Source of the DNA: JBKXSZ01 sp047017005
Lineage (GTDB): Bacteria; Bacillota; Clostridia; TANB77; CAG-508
Reading direction: 5' to 3'
Assembly: GCA_047017005.1 (NCBI GenBank)
Contig: JBKXSZ010000006.1
Location: 1 to 56,326, forward strand
DNA: 56,326 nucleotides
Shown: piece after piece, positions 27,709 to 36,668 of the stretch
How positions within the stretch are numbered: position 1 is the first letter of the stretch
Layout of the letters: every line of letters begins with the position of its first letter
Made by a program: the position numbers and the translations under genes
The notes under the pieces: generated by a model
The model's database searches: none
The model's input: only the letters and a program-made list of their open reading frames with translations
Told to the model about the DNA's origin: nothing

Positions 27709-29535
27709 ATGAAATATACATTTGACGAAGAAACGAATCGGATAATCCAAGAAGCTTATTCTTATGCAGAGGAATTTGAAGATTATCTTGGAACAGAACA
27801 TGTATTAATGGCACTTTTAGAAGAGAAGACGGCTTTGTATGAGTATTTAGTAAAAGTATTACCTAGTGAAAAACAATGTAAACTACGGCAGATTATGTAT
27901 AGTATAGAAAAAGAGGATATGGACAACCATTATGAAGTAACCTATACTATAGGAAAAAAAGAAATGGATTTTTCTGAAGATTTTATGGCAATCCTATATC
28001 AAATGCCAACCAGAAAAGTAACATTAGACAGCTTAGTCAAAATGATGTTAACCACACAATGCAATGCATTTCAGATTTTAACACTTGCCGAAATAATAAG
28101 TGAAGAAACAGATAATACAGCTACTACACAAATTGTAATTCCAAATGAATTGAAAGATTGTTGTAGAAGTTTAAATGATGAATTCCTTTTTTATGGCGAA
28201 CGAAAAATAAGAGAAAGAGATAGGGAAATAAAAAGAATATGGACTATTCTTTCGAGACAGAGAAAGAGAAATGTTATTTTGATAGGAAAAGCAGGAACTG
28301 GGAAAACAGCGATTGCAGAAGGCATAGCAGAGTGCATAAAAAAGGGAATGTGTCCTGGAAAATTTAAAAACAAGGAAGTTATTTCTCTTAATATTAATTC
28401 ACTTGTTGCTGGGACTAAGTATCGAGGAGACATGGAAGAAAAAATACAACTTCTGATAAATTTTTTAGAAGATAATCCTGATGTCATACTATTTATTGAT
28501 GAAATTCATCTTATGGTAGGTGCTGGAAAAAGTGAAGGAAGTATTGATGTATCAAATGCATTAAAACCTGTTTTATCAAGAGGAAAGACAATGGTAATAG
28601 GAGCTACTACAACAGAAGAATACGAAAAATACATTTCCGTGGATAAAGCGTTAAAACGAAGATTTGAGCTATTGGAAGTTCAAGAACCTCAATATGACAA
28701 AATATATACCATGCTAAAAGAGCAGATAAAGGAATCAGAAAGATGTCATAATGTTTCTATTTCCAAGGATGTATTCGAATTTATTCAATTACAAGCAAGT
28801 TGTTATGACTATTATACACCGAATCCAGATAGAACATTAACTTTATTAGATGATGCAATGGCACTAGCAGAGTTAGAAGGGAAGAGTGAACTTTGCAAAG
28901 AGGATGTTTTAAAAGTTTATCAAGAAAATGTAGAAGTATTTAACCATATGAGCGAAAAGAAAAAATGGGCAACTGCTTATCATGAGGCTGGTCATTATAT
29001 TGTCTATAAACATAGTTTGGCAAGACATATATATGATATGATTGCTATTTCAATTATTCCTACTAAGAACTATAGAGGGGCTAACATTCTTCAAAAAAGA
29101 GAATTGGATGAAGTAGAAGAAGACAGAGAATGTTTTTTATGTTTAATAGCATTAAAATTAGCGGGAAGAATAGCGCAGAAGAGATATACGTCTACGAATT
29201 CTTCAGGAGCATCTAGCGATTTACAAGAAGCAAGCGAAATGGCTAGAGAAATGATATTGTATTATGGACTTGAAGATGAATATGAAAATCTTTCTCTATA
29301 TGATATAAAAAAGAAAGATTTCATGTATGAATTGATGAGCAATGATGAAAAGGTATTTATTCATGAAAAAACCAAGAAGATTCTGGAAGAAGCAAGAAAA
29401 AAGGCTGAGGTAGTGATAGAGGAAAATAAGGCAGAATTAGATATACTTGCTAAGGCCTTGATGAAAAAAGGAATGTTAACTGCAAAAGAGGTTGAAAGTT
29501 TATTAGAAAACATAAAAGTGAATGTATTAAATTAA
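27709..29535 (+). CDS. Clp-N / ClpB-C D1-type AAA+ / FtsH-type M41 peptidase fusion (paralog 2)
   Basis: This 608-residue paralog has the same order as its neighbour. A clear Clp N repeat (about 5-65) is followed by a degenerate second one (about 88-130). The AAA+ module has Walker A GKAGTGKTA (193-201), the canonical pore loop KYRG (237-240), Walker B LFIDEIH (261-267) and ALKRRFE. The M41 domain has HEAGH (425-429) and the third ligand Asp at 504 (SGASSDLQEA). It keeps all residues needed for ATP use and zinc catalysis. No membrane segment and no ClpC D2 domain are present. AAGGAGG stands 8 bases before the ATG, but the natural promoter lies beyond an inserted IS. Expression therefore depends on read-through or a promoter in the element. 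Confidence 0.9.
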   Translation: MKYTFDEETNRIIQEAYSYAEEFEDYLGTEHVLMALLEEKTALYEYLVKVLPSEKQCKLRQIMYSIEKEDMDNHYEVTYTIGKKEMDFSEDFMAILYQMPTRKVTLDSLVKMMLTTQCNAFQILTLAEIISEETDNTATTQIVIPNELKDCCRSLNDEFLFYGERKIRERDREIKRIWTILSRQRKRNVILIGKAGTGKTAIAEGIAECIKKGMCPGKFKNKEVISLNINSLVAGTKYRGDMEEKIQLLINFLEDNPDVILFIDEIHLMVGAGKSEGSIDVSNALKPVLSRGKTMVIGATTTEEYEKYISVDKALKRRFELLEVQEPQYDKIYTMLKEQIKESERCHNVSISKDVFEFIQLQASCYDYYTPNPDRTLTLLDDAMALAELEGKSELCKEDVLKVYQENVEVFNHMSEKKKWATAYHEAGHYIVYKHSLARHIYDMIAISIIPTKNYRGANILQKRELDEVEEDRECFLCLIALKLAGRIAQKRYTSTNSSGASSDLQEASEMAREMILYYGLEDEYENLSLYDIKKKDFMYELMSNDEKVFIHEKTKKILEEARKKAEVVIEENKAELDILAKALMKKGMLTAKEVESLLENIKVNVLN

Positions 29536-29558
29536 TTGATTTCATATAAAAGACCGAA

Positions 29559-29590
29559 AAGAAAGAGCTACGATTAGCTCTTTCTTTCTT
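29559..29590 (+). terminator. Terminator of Clp-AAA/M41 paralog 2
   Basis: GAAAGAGCTA (29561-29570) and TAGCTCTTTC (29575-29584) pair perfectly with loop CGAT, followed by T-rich sequence. Confidence 0.9.
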
Positions 29591-29686
29591 GTTTATAGGA
29601 TATATAGGAGTAAAAAAGTGGAAATGAATGCAAAAATGTGATATAATAAAAAAGAATCCTAAGGGATTATCTATAGGAGGAATTGC

Positions 29687-29872
29687 ATGGAAGCGTATAA
29701 CAAGAGAACAGAAAGGAAGCTTCGCAAAACAATGGAGAGAAAATCGGTTCCCATGGGAATTAAAGCATGGAAAAGAGAAAGGCTCCAGGCTGAAGATGAG
29801 GCTTACCAAGCAGAAAGAAAAAAACGCAGAAATTGCATATTTTTCTGGAAGAGAAGAAAAGAGAGGGAATAG
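29687..29872 (+). CDS. Small basic protein, unknown
   Basis: The 61-residue product is rich in Lys, Arg and Glu (pI clearly basic), with a single CIFFW patch and no membrane helix. AGGAGG lies 6 bases before the ATG and a TATAAT sequence lies about 40 bases upstream, so translation is plausible. An overlapping reading in another frame (from 29628) lacks a ribosome site. It follows the Clp-AAA/M41 gene but behind a terminator. I do not recognise a family; a nucleic-acid-binding role would be a guess. Confidence 0.5.
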   Translation: MEAYNKRTERKLRKTMERKSVPMGIKAWKRERLQAEDEAYQAERKKRRNCIFFWKRRKERE

Positions 29873-29893
29873 CTCTTTTTTTCTTGCGATAAA

Positions 29894-29900
29894 TGTCGAA
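29894..29900 (+). promoter_or_regulatory. Spo0A-box-like site
   Basis: TGTCGAA is the core of the Spo0A box. It lies 27 bases before the -35 box of the next gene's promoter. Confidence 0.45.
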
Positions 29901-29926
29901 AAATGTAAATAAATAGTACGAAAGTA

Positions 29927-29955
29927 TTGAAACGAAAGAGTTTTTGTGCTAAACT
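29927..29955 (+). promoter_or_regulatory. Promoter of the 30049 gene
   Basis: TTGAAA (29927-29932) and TAAACT (29950-29955) are 17 bases apart. Confidence 0.65.
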
Positions 29956-30048
29956 AAAAAAGTTCGCGAAAAAAAGCGAGGGCTGACGCAGAACGAAAAT
30001 TTCATGAGATTAGGAAAAGACAGCAAAAGAAAGGAGAAGACAACGAAC

Positions 30049-30429
30049 ATGAAAGAACAAAAAGTGCAATTAGAACTTATTAAAGGGAATAAAATCATTT
30101 ATTCTAGCACAGAAGTGAAGCGGGAGGAACCTTGGAAAGAAACAGCATATGAATATTTTAAAACAACTGTAAAACCAAAGGAAAAGCCCAAAGAATACCA
30201 CAATGAAAAAACGGTATATATTTTAGCAAGAATCGATCAAGAGAATGGGTTGATGCTTAGCTATACAGAAGATGGAATGCAAGAAGCAAAATTCCAAAAT
30301 TCACAGATAAAAAGTGTGGAGACAGCAATAGAAATATCCAAAGAAAAACCGATTTTTTTAAAACCAGTTAATCGCATTGCGAAAAGGTATTCTATGAATA
30401 GCTATCCAAAACAGCTATTTGTGTGGTAA
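30049..30429 (+). CDS. Unknown soluble protein (126 aa)
   Basis: I do not recognise this family. It is charged and soluble, with alternating beta-like stretches (VQLELIKGNKIIYSS; TVYILARIDQENGLMLSY) and a Lys/Pro-rich segment (VKPKEKPKEY). No signal peptide or membrane helix is present. The ATG at 30049 is chosen because AAGGAG lies 12 bases before it; the earlier in-frame ATG at 30004 has no ribosome site. It has its own promoter with a Spo0A-box-like site upstream and a terminator after it, so sporulation-phase control is possible. Confidence 0.7.
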   Translation: MKEQKVQLELIKGNKIIYSSTEVKREEPWKETAYEYFKTTVKPKEKPKEYHNEKTVYILARIDQENGLMLSYTEDGMQEAKFQNSQIKSVETAIEISKEKPIFLKPVNRIAKRYSMNSYPKQLFVW

Positions 30430-30465
30430 GCTCTAAGAAAAAATGGTAAAAGTAATTTTTTTACT

Positions 30466-30501
30466 GTTTTGCCTATCCGTTACTTACGAATAGGCTTTTT
30501 G
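30466..30501 (+). terminator. Terminator of the 30049 gene
   Basis: GCCTAT (30471-30476) and ATAGGC (30490-30495) pair, with CGT/ACG extending the stem, followed by five T residues. Confidence 0.85.
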
Positions 30502-30538
30502 TTGTAAGTAAAATTTTACAGAAAATCCAAGAAAAGAC

Positions 30539-30568
30539 TTTACAATTTTTAAACGGGTGATATATAAT
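30539..30568 (+). promoter_or_regulatory. Promoter of ppdK
   Basis: TTTACA (30539-30544) and TATAAT (30563-30568) are 18 bases apart, about 95 bases before the ATG. That leaves an untranslated leader of about 85 bases. Confidence 0.7.
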
Positions 30569-30662
30569 GTATTCGTTGCTAATAATAGCGAAAAAGCATT
30601 AGAAGTGACAAAATTATGGTTTTAATTGTTACATTAAAGCATAAATATAAGGAGGTTTTTTT

Positions 30663-33293
30663 ATGAGTCATAAGTATGTGTACCTTTTCAAAGAAGGAAA
30701 TAAGGACATGCGTGAACTATTAGGAGGAAAGGGAGCAAACCTAGCTGAAATGACAAGCTTAGGATTACCAATTCCACAAGGATTCACTGTTACAACAGAA
30801 GCTTGTATCAAATATTACGATGATGGAGAGATGATTTCTCAAGAAATAGAAGACCAAATATTTGATGCATTAGGAAAATTAGAAGAAATAGCAGGAAAAA
30901 AATTAGGAGACAAAGAAAACCCATTATTAGTATCTGTTCGTTCGGGTGCTAGAGCATCTATGCCAGGTATGATGGATACGGTATTAAACTTAGGTTTAAA
31001 TGAAGAAGTAGTAAAAACAATTGCTGCTAAAAATGAAAGATTTGCTTACGACAGTTACAGAAGATTTATTCAAATGTTCAGTGATGTTGTAATGGAAATA
31101 CCAAAACCTTTATTTGAAGCTGAAATCGATAAAATGAAAGCAGCAAGAGGAGTAAAACTAGACACAGAACTTACCGCTGCTGATTTAAAAGAACTTGTAG
31201 AAAAATTTAAAGGAATCTACAAAGAGCAAAAAGGAGAAGACTTCCCACAAGATGCTAAAGTACAATTAAATGAAGCAATTAAAGCTGTATTTAGATCTTG
31301 GAACAACCCAAGAGCTATTACTTATAGAAGATTAAATGATATACCAGGAGATTGGGGAACAGCTGTTAACGTACAACAAATGGTTTTCGGAAACATGGGA
31401 GACGATTGTGGTACAGGTGTTGCTTTCACAAGAAACCCAGCAACTGGAGAAAATAAAATATTCGGTGAATACTTAATGAATGCACAAGGTGAAGACGTTG
31501 TTGCAGGAATTAGAACACCACAACCAATCGAAACATTAAAAGAAGTAAACCCAACTGCATATGAAGAATTTGTAAAATATGCAAATAAACTAGAAAAGCA
31601 CTTTAAAGATATGCAAGATATGGAATTCACTATTGAAGGTGGAAAACTATATTTCTTACAAACAAGAAATGGAAAGAGAACAGCAAATGCTGCACTTCAA
31701 GTTGCTGTTGATTTAGTAAATGAAGGAATGATTACAGAAAAAGAAGCTGTTTTAAGAGTAGAACCAAAACAACTAGACCAACTATTACATCCAAACTTTG
31801 ACCAAGCTAAATTAAAAGCTGCAAAAGTAGTTGCTAAAGGTTTAGCTGCATCTCCGGGAGCTGCAACAGGTAGAGTAGTATTCACAGCAGAGGATGCTGT
31901 AAAAATGCATGAAGCTGGAGAAGGAGACCTTATCTTAGTAAGACTTGAAACATCTCCAGAAGATATCGACGGAATGAACGTATGCCATGGAGTATTAACT
32001 GTTAGAGGTGGTATGACATCACACGCAGCTGTTGTTGCTCGTGGTATGGGAACATGCTGTGTTGCTGGATGTGGAGATATTGTAGTAAATGAAGAAGAAA
32101 AATATTTTGAATTACCAGATGGTAGAAAAGTAAAAGAAGGAGAATATATTTCTCTAGATGGTTCTACAGGTAATGTATATGGAGAAAAAATAGATACAGT
32201 AGATGCTTCTGTAACAGGAAACTTTGCTAAATTAATGGGATGGGCAGACCAATACAGACAGATGGAAGTTAGAACAAATGCAGATACTCCAAGAGATGCT
32301 AAAGTTGCATATAACTTTGGAGCACAAGGTATTGGCTTATGTAGAACAGAGCATATGTTCTTTGCACCAGAAAGAATTTCTGCAATCCGTGAAATGATTG
32401 TTTCTAAAACACCAGAACAAAGAGCAAAAGCATTAGATAAAATTCTTCCAATGCAAAGAGAAGATTTCGAAGGACTATATAAAGAAATGAAGGGATACCC
32501 AGTAACTATCCGTTTATTAGACCCACCTCTACATGAATTCGTTCCACATTCTGATGAAGACATTGCAAGCCTAGCAAAAGAAATGGGAATGACTTTTGAA
32601 GAATTAAAGAACGTAGTAGAAGGATTAAAAGAATTTAACCCAATGATGGGACATCGTGGATGCCGTCTAGATGTTACTTATCCAGAAATTGGAGCAATGC
32701 AAACAAAAGCTATTATTCAAGCTGCTATTAATGTAAATAAATCGGAAGGAATGAACATCGTTCCAGAAATCATGATTCCATTAGTAGGAGAAATTAAAGA
32801 ATTAAAATATGTAAAAGACATTATAACAAAAACAGCAGATGAAGTAATCAAAGAAGCTGGAGTAGAATTAAAATACCATGTTGGTACTATGATTGAAATC
32901 CCAAGAGCTGCTCTAACAGCAGATGAAATTGCAAAAGAAGCTGAATTCTTCTCATTTGGAACTAATGACTTAACACAAATGACATTCGGATTTAGCCGTG
33001 ATGATGCTGGTAAATTCTTAGGAGAGTACTATTCGAAAAAGATTTATGAATCCGACCCATTTGCAAGAGTAGACCAAAAAGGTGTTGGAAAACTAGTAGA
33101 TATGGCAGTTAAACTAGGAAGACAAACAAGACCAGATATTAAACTTGGAGTATGTGGGGAACACGGAGGAGATCCATCTTCAGTAGAATTCTTCCATAAT
33201 ACAGGATTAACATATGTATCTTGTTCACCATTTAGAGTTCCAATCGCTAGACTTGCTGCTGCACAAGCTGCAATTAAAAATCCAAGAAACTAA
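30663..33293 (+). CDS. ppdK: Pyruvate, phosphate dikinase
   Basis: PPDK interconverts PEP + AMP + PPi and pyruvate + ATP + Pi. In anaerobes it serves glycolysis or gluconeogenesis, and it would supply PPi-linked energy metabolism together with the pyrophosphatase encoded at 16883. The 876-residue chain has the N-terminal nucleotide-binding domain (GGKGANLAEM; SVRSGARASMPGMMDTVLNLG), the phosphohistidine domain with the active His in GGMTSHAAVVARGMG (about residue 453), and the C-terminal PEP/pyruvate barrel with GIGLCRTEHMFF, SFGTNDLTQM and GVCGEHGGDP. The length is typical. AGGAGG precedes the ATG. Codon choice looks optimised, suggesting strong expression. Confidence 0.97.
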   Translation: MSHKYVYLFKEGNKDMRELLGGKGANLAEMTSLGLPIPQGFTVTTEACIKYYDDGEMISQEIEDQIFDALGKLEEIAGKKLGDKENPLLVSVRSGARASMPGMMDTVLNLGLNEEVVKTIAAKNERFAYDSYRRFIQMFSDVVMEIPKPLFEAEIDKMKAARGVKLDTELTAADLKELVEKFKGIYKEQKGEDFPQDAKVQLNEAIKAVFRSWNNPRAITYRRLNDIPGDWGTAVNVQQMVFGNMGDDCGTGVAFTRNPATGENKIFGEYLMNAQGEDVVAGIRTPQPIETLKEVNPTAYEEFVKYANKLEKHFKDMQDMEFTIEGGKLYFLQTRNGKRTANAALQVAVDLVNEGMITEKEAVLRVEPKQLDQLLHPNFDQAKLKAAKVVAKGLAASPGAATGRVVFTAEDAVKMHEAGEGDLILVRLETSPEDIDGMNVCHGVLTVRGGMTSHAAVVARGMGTCCVAGCGDIVVNEEEKYFELPDGRKVKEGEYISLDGSTGNVYGEKIDTVDASVTGNFAKLMGWADQYRQMEVRTNADTPRDAKVAYNFGAQGIGLCRTEHMFFAPERISAIREMIVSKTPEQRAKALDKILPMQREDFEGLYKEMKGYPVTIRLLDPPLHEFVPHSDEDIASLAKEMGMTFEELKNVVEGLKEFNPMMGHRGCRLDVTYPEIGAMQTKAIIQAAINVNKSEGMNIVPEIMIPLVGEIKELKYVKDIITKTADEVIKEAGVELKYHVGTMIEIPRAALTADEIAKEAEFFSFGTNDLTQMTFGFSRDDAGKFLGEYYSKKIYESDPFARVDQKGVGKLVDMAVKLGRQTRPDIKLGVCGEHGGDPSSVEFFHNTGLTYVSCSPFRVPIARLAAAQAAIKNPRN

Positions 33294-33305
33294 AAAATAA
33301 GATAA

Positions 33306-33342
33306 ATAAAAAGAAGTGAGTTATAAAATCACTTCTTTTTTA
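33306..33342 (+). terminator. Terminator of ppdK
   Basis: AAAAAGAAGTGA (33308-33319) and TCACTTCTTTTT (33329-33340) pair perfectly. Confidence 0.92.
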
Positions 33343-33358
33343 ATATTTGGAAGAAAAA

Positions 33359-33365
33359 TGTCGAA
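33359..33365 (+). promoter_or_regulatory. Spo0A-box-like site
   Basis: TGTCGAA occurs here, downstream of the ppdK terminator and about 200 bases before the next promoter. A hairpin-like AGACACAAT/ATTATGTCT pair with a T-run lies at 33450-33490. It could end an unseen transcript. Confidence 0.3.
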
Positions 33366-33525
33366 AATAAGGAAAAATACTTAAACAAAAGAACAACAGA
33401 CAAAAATTTTAAAAAAATAATAGGAAAGATACTATATATGTAAGCCTTGAGACACAATGGATACAAAACTATAGGATTATGTCTTTTTTACTGGGATGTA
33501 AAAATGAATCAAAAAATTAACGTAT

Positions 33526-33568
33526 GCGACAAATTTCGACACCTTTTTAAAAAAGAACGCGTTATAAT
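33526..33568 (+). promoter_or_regulatory. Promoter with overlapping Spo0A boxes before the phosphotransferase-like gene
   Basis: TTCGACA (33535-33541, reverse of TGTCGAA) and an adjoining GCGACAAA half-site (33526-33533) sit just upstream of TATAAT (33563-33568). No good -35 box is present; the 0A box takes its place. Spo0A-activated sigma-A promoters have this layout, so activation by Spo0A is inferred. Confidence 0.5.
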
Positions 33569-33623
33569 AAAAGAAACAAAAGAAAATAGGTAAAAAATGG
33601 ATGTAGTAGGAGGCGCATACAGG

Positions 33624-34526
33624 ATGAACAAACAAGATTTAATAAAAGAAGCTATTGGAGAGGAGGTCCCAGTAGAAAAATTAGAGGAAAGTATTAACAA
33701 AGAGATTTATAAAGTAATAGATAAAGAAGAAAAAATGCTAGTGGTATACGAGAAAAATGTAAGAAAAGCTTATTATGTTTCTTCTGTTTATAATTTAATT
33801 AACAAAGAGAATCCTGAGATTTTAGTGCCAACCTGTGAAAAAGTTGGAAAAATGGGATATTATTCCTATCTTGTTACTCCCTATATAAAGGGAAAAAGGA
33901 TAGTAAAGCAAAAACTAGACAATATTTTAGTCGAAAAAATTCTACCAGAGCTTATAGAGCAACTAGTAAAGATACATCAACTTCCAGTAGAAGGAAGATA
34001 TGGATGGGTTTTAAAAGATGATTTTAATAAAGTAACAACATTAGAAGAATTCTTAGAAGAGTTATTAAATCGAATGTATACACCATTATTCAATGAACTA
34101 TCTATTACAGAGTTTTCAAAAGTATATAATATTGCTAAAGGCGCAATAGAAAAAATCCAAACAGAAGGTAGTAAAGAAAAGCCAGTATTAGTTTGGAATA
34201 ACATAAGGGCCGAAAACATATGGGAAGATAATGGAAGGATAACAGGAATTACCGGTGCAGAAGAAGCTAGGTATGCAATGAAAGAATGGGATTTGGCATA
34301 TATTCATTTGTATTTCTTTCCGGAAGAAGAACAATTTGAAAAAGTATTGACCATCTATGAAGAAAAAGGAGAAAAGATTAATAAAGAATTATTAGAACCG
34401 TTAGAAGAATTAATAGAAATTGAAAGTCTAGCAAAACAAATGAAAGATAAAACTATTGTAGAAATTCCTAAAAGAGGAAAACTTATACAACTAGTAAAAA
34501 ATTTAAATAGGCGATATGAATGTTAA
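33624..34526 (+). CDS. Aminoglycoside phosphotransferase-like protein with altered catalytic residues
   Basis: The 300-residue protein has the APH/choline-kinase layout: an N-lobe with paired strands, a hinge near YSYLVTPYIKGKRI, and a C-lobe with a long helical part. At the catalytic loop, families of this fold show HGDLHxxN. Here the line reads VWNNIRAENIW, so the catalytic Asp is replaced by Asn. The metal-binding Asp of the following IDWE-like motif is replaced in ITGAEEARYAMKEWDLAYI. It may therefore be a pseudokinase or have changed chemistry. The ATG at 33624 lies 10 bases after GGAGG. Spo0A-like boxes at the promoter suggest a sporulation-related role. Confidence 0.75.
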   Translation: MNKQDLIKEAIGEEVPVEKLEESINKEIYKVIDKEEKMLVVYEKNVRKAYYVSSVYNLINKENPEILVPTCEKVGKMGYYSYLVTPYIKGKRIVKQKLDNILVEKILPELIEQLVKIHQLPVEGRYGWVLKDDFNKVTTLEEFLEELLNRMYTPLFNELSITEFSKVYNIAKGAIEKIQTEGSKEKPVLVWNNIRAENIWEDNGRITGITGAEEARYAMKEWDLAYIHLYFFPEEEQFEKVLTIYEEKGEKINKELLEPLEELIEIESLAKQMKDKTIVEIPKRGKLIQLVKNLNRRYEC

Positions 34527-34564
34527 AAACGAAGTAGCCATATAGAAAGGCTACTTCGTTTACT
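34526..34564 (+). terminator. Terminator of the phosphotransferase-like gene
   Basis: AACGAAGTAGCC (34528-34539) and GGCTACTTCGTT (34549-34560) pair perfectly. Confidence 0.92.
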
Positions 34565-34608
34565 TTGGGTTAATAGAGATACAATAATAAATAAATTAAA
34601 TAAGAAAT

Positions 34609-34791
34609 TTAGTCATATAGATTTTCTTCATATAAATCTTCTAAATAAACCTCTTTTTCTTCTGGTTTATCAACAAAACCAACCTTAGCAATATTATCAT
34701 GGATTTCTTGTATCCATACAGGTCTTTCATTATAAAAAACATCGACCTTTTCTTTATGGTCTAAAATTTCAACTGCTCTGTGTAAATTCAT
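34609..34791 (-). CDS. sspH: Small acid-soluble spore protein, H type
   Basis: The 60-residue protein has the SspH pattern: MNxxRAxEIxxxxxxxDVxYNxxPVWIQxxxD, then a NPEEK-like turn (DKPEEKEVYLEDLYEE) near the end. H-type SASPs are made in the forespore and packed in the spore core. GGAGGAG stands just before the ATG on the minus strand. It is a single-gene unit opposite to its neighbours and is direct evidence that the organism forms spores. Confidence 0.85.
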   Translation of the reverse strand: MNLHRAVEILDHKEKVDVFYNERPVWIQEIHDNIAKVGFVDKPEEKEVYLEDLYEENLYD

Positions 34792-35033
34792 AATTTTTCT
34801 CCTCCTATTAAAATAGCTTGTACTATCAGTATATCCAAGAAATAGAAGAATATGCCAAAAGTTTTAGGAGATGAATATATCAAGAGTCTTAAAAAACAAT
34901 AATAAGAGATTTTTTGCTCTCTCTTAAAAAAGATATATCTTCTCCTTTTTGTAGCGTAATAAGTTGACTTATCCAAGCATAAGATATAAAATAAACAAGC
35001 AAGAAAAAATATATAACACAAACGGAGGAATTT

Positions 35034-36668
35034 ATGAAAGTAACAATAAAAGATAAGACAATAGAATTATCAAAAGGTAAAGAAGTTGCAGAAATCGCAA
35101 AAGAAGAAATTGAAAAAAGTGATAATCTAGTTATAGCTTGCAAAATAAATAATAGAACAAGGCCATTGAACTACATAATTAAAGAAGATTGTAAAATTGA
35201 TTTAATTGATATTAGTTCAAAAGATGGAATGCGAATATATACAAGAAGTTTATTATATATTATGGGAAAAGCATTTAGTGAAGTTTATCCAGATGCTTTA
35301 CTAACCGTTAATTATCAATTATCTAATGCGATGTATTGTAAAGTAGAAAACAAAACAGTGACAGAAGAAATGATACAAAAAGTAGATAAAAAAATGAAGG
35401 AAATTATTCAAAATAATATTCCTATTATTAAAGTAAATATGACAAAAGAAGAAGCAGAAGCATTCTATGAAAAAGAAAAGACATTAAAGGGAAAATTACA
35501 ATTAGATATGAAACAAAATGTTTGTTTATATTTTTGCGAAGACTACTATAACTATTTTTATGGAATAATGCCACCTTCTACAGGTTATACAAAAATATAT
35601 GGAATTCGAAAATATCAAGAAGGATTTTTAGTACGTTATCCAAGTAGACAGGATACAAAACAATTACCATTATTTAAAGAGAGCAAGAAACTATTAGCAA
35701 CATTAGAAGATTATGAAGATATTCATCGCATTTTAAATGTAAATACGGTATATAAATTAAATAAAGCAATAAAAGAAGGTAAAGTCAAAGATATTATTAT
35801 GCTAGATGAAGCATTACATGAGAAGAAACTGGCAGCTATTGCAGATAAAATAGCAAGTAGAAAAGAAGTAAAAGTAGTATTAATAGCTGGTCCTTCTTCT
35901 TCTGGAAAAACTACTTTTGCACAAAGATTAGGTTTACAATTACGTTTAAATGGTTTAAAACCAGTAACGATATCGGTGGATAACTATTTTGTGGAAAGGG
36001 CAGACACTCCAAAAGATGAAAATGGTAAATACGATTTTGAAAGACTAGAGGCAATTGATTTAAAATTATTTAACGAGCATCTAACTAAATTGCTTGCTGG
36101 TGAAGAAATTGAAATGCCAACCTTTGATTTTGAAACTGGAACAAAGAGATATAATGGAAACTATTTAAAATTGAGAAAGGATGAAATCTTAGTAATAGAA
36201 GGAATTCATTGCTTAAATGATAAATTAACAGAGTCAATTAATAAGGAGAATAAGTATAAAATCTATGTCAGTGCTCTTACTGTTCTAAATATCGACTACT
36301 ACAACAGAATCTCTACAACAGACACAAGATTAGTAAGAAGAATTGTAAGAGATCATCAATTTAGGGGGTATTCCGCACTACATACTCTACAAACTTGGGA
36401 TTCTGTAAATAGAGGAGAAAATCAATATATTTTTCCATACCAAGAGGGGGTAGATAGTATGTTTAATACTTCACTTATTTATGAATTAGCTGTGTTAAAA
36501 AACGATGCCCGTCCTTTACTAGAAGAAATAGATACAACTCATCCAGAGTATTCAGAAGCCAAAAGAATTTACGAGTTTTTAAAATATTTTGAACCAATAG
36601 ATCCAGATGAAGTTCCAAAAAATTCCTTGCTTCGTGAATTTATTGGTGGTGGAAATTTTAAATATTAA
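35034..36668 (+). CDS. TGS-domain nucleoside kinase (uridine kinase-like)
   Basis: This 544-residue protein joins a TGS domain (1-60, KVTIKDKTIELSKG), a threonyl-tRNA-synthetase-like second domain (about 60-240), and a P-loop kinase of the uridine kinase/phosphoribulokinase group (about 270-510) with GPSSSGKTTFAQRL near 285-298, a VSVDNYF-type motif, and GRxVRRIVRDHQFRG. The layout is common in Clostridia, annotated as nucleoside kinase. It probably phosphorylates uridine or cytidine; the meaning of the TGS part is unknown. GGAGG stands before the ATG. Confidence 0.9.
   Translation: MKVTIKDKTIELSKGKEVAEIAKEEIEKSDNLVIACKINNRTRPLNYIIKEDCKIDLIDISSKDGMRIYTRSLLYIMGKAFSEVYPDALLTVNYQLSNAMYCKVENKTVTEEMIQKVDKKMKEIIQNNIPIIKVNMTKEEAEAFYEKEKTLKGKLQLDMKQNVCLYFCEDYYNYFYGIMPPSTGYTKIYGIRKYQEGFLVRYPSRQDTKQLPLFKESKKLLATLEDYEDIHRILNVNTVYKLNKAIKEGKVKDIIMLDEALHEKKLAAIADKIASRKEVKVVLIAGPSSSGKTTFAQRLGLQLRLNGLKPVTISVDNYFVERADTPKDENGKYDFERLEAIDLKLFNEHLTKLLAGEEIEMPTFDFETGTKRYNGNYLKLRKDEILVIEGIHCLNDKLTESINKENKYKIYVSALTVLNIDYYNRISTTDTRLVRRIVRDHQFRGYSALHTLQTWDSVNRGENQYIFPYQEGVDSMFNTSLIYELAVLKNDARPLLEEIDTTHPEYSEAKRIYEFLKYFEPIDPDEVPKNSLLREFIGGGNFKY

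Noticed and set aside
29628..29912. 94-codon frame overlapping the 61-aa gene
   Set aside because: No ribosome site at its start, while the overlapping frame has AGGAGG at ideal spacing.
31697..32563. Minus-strand frame of 288 codons inside ppdK
   Set aside because: It is a shadow of the conserved ppdK frame, without ribosome site or domain.
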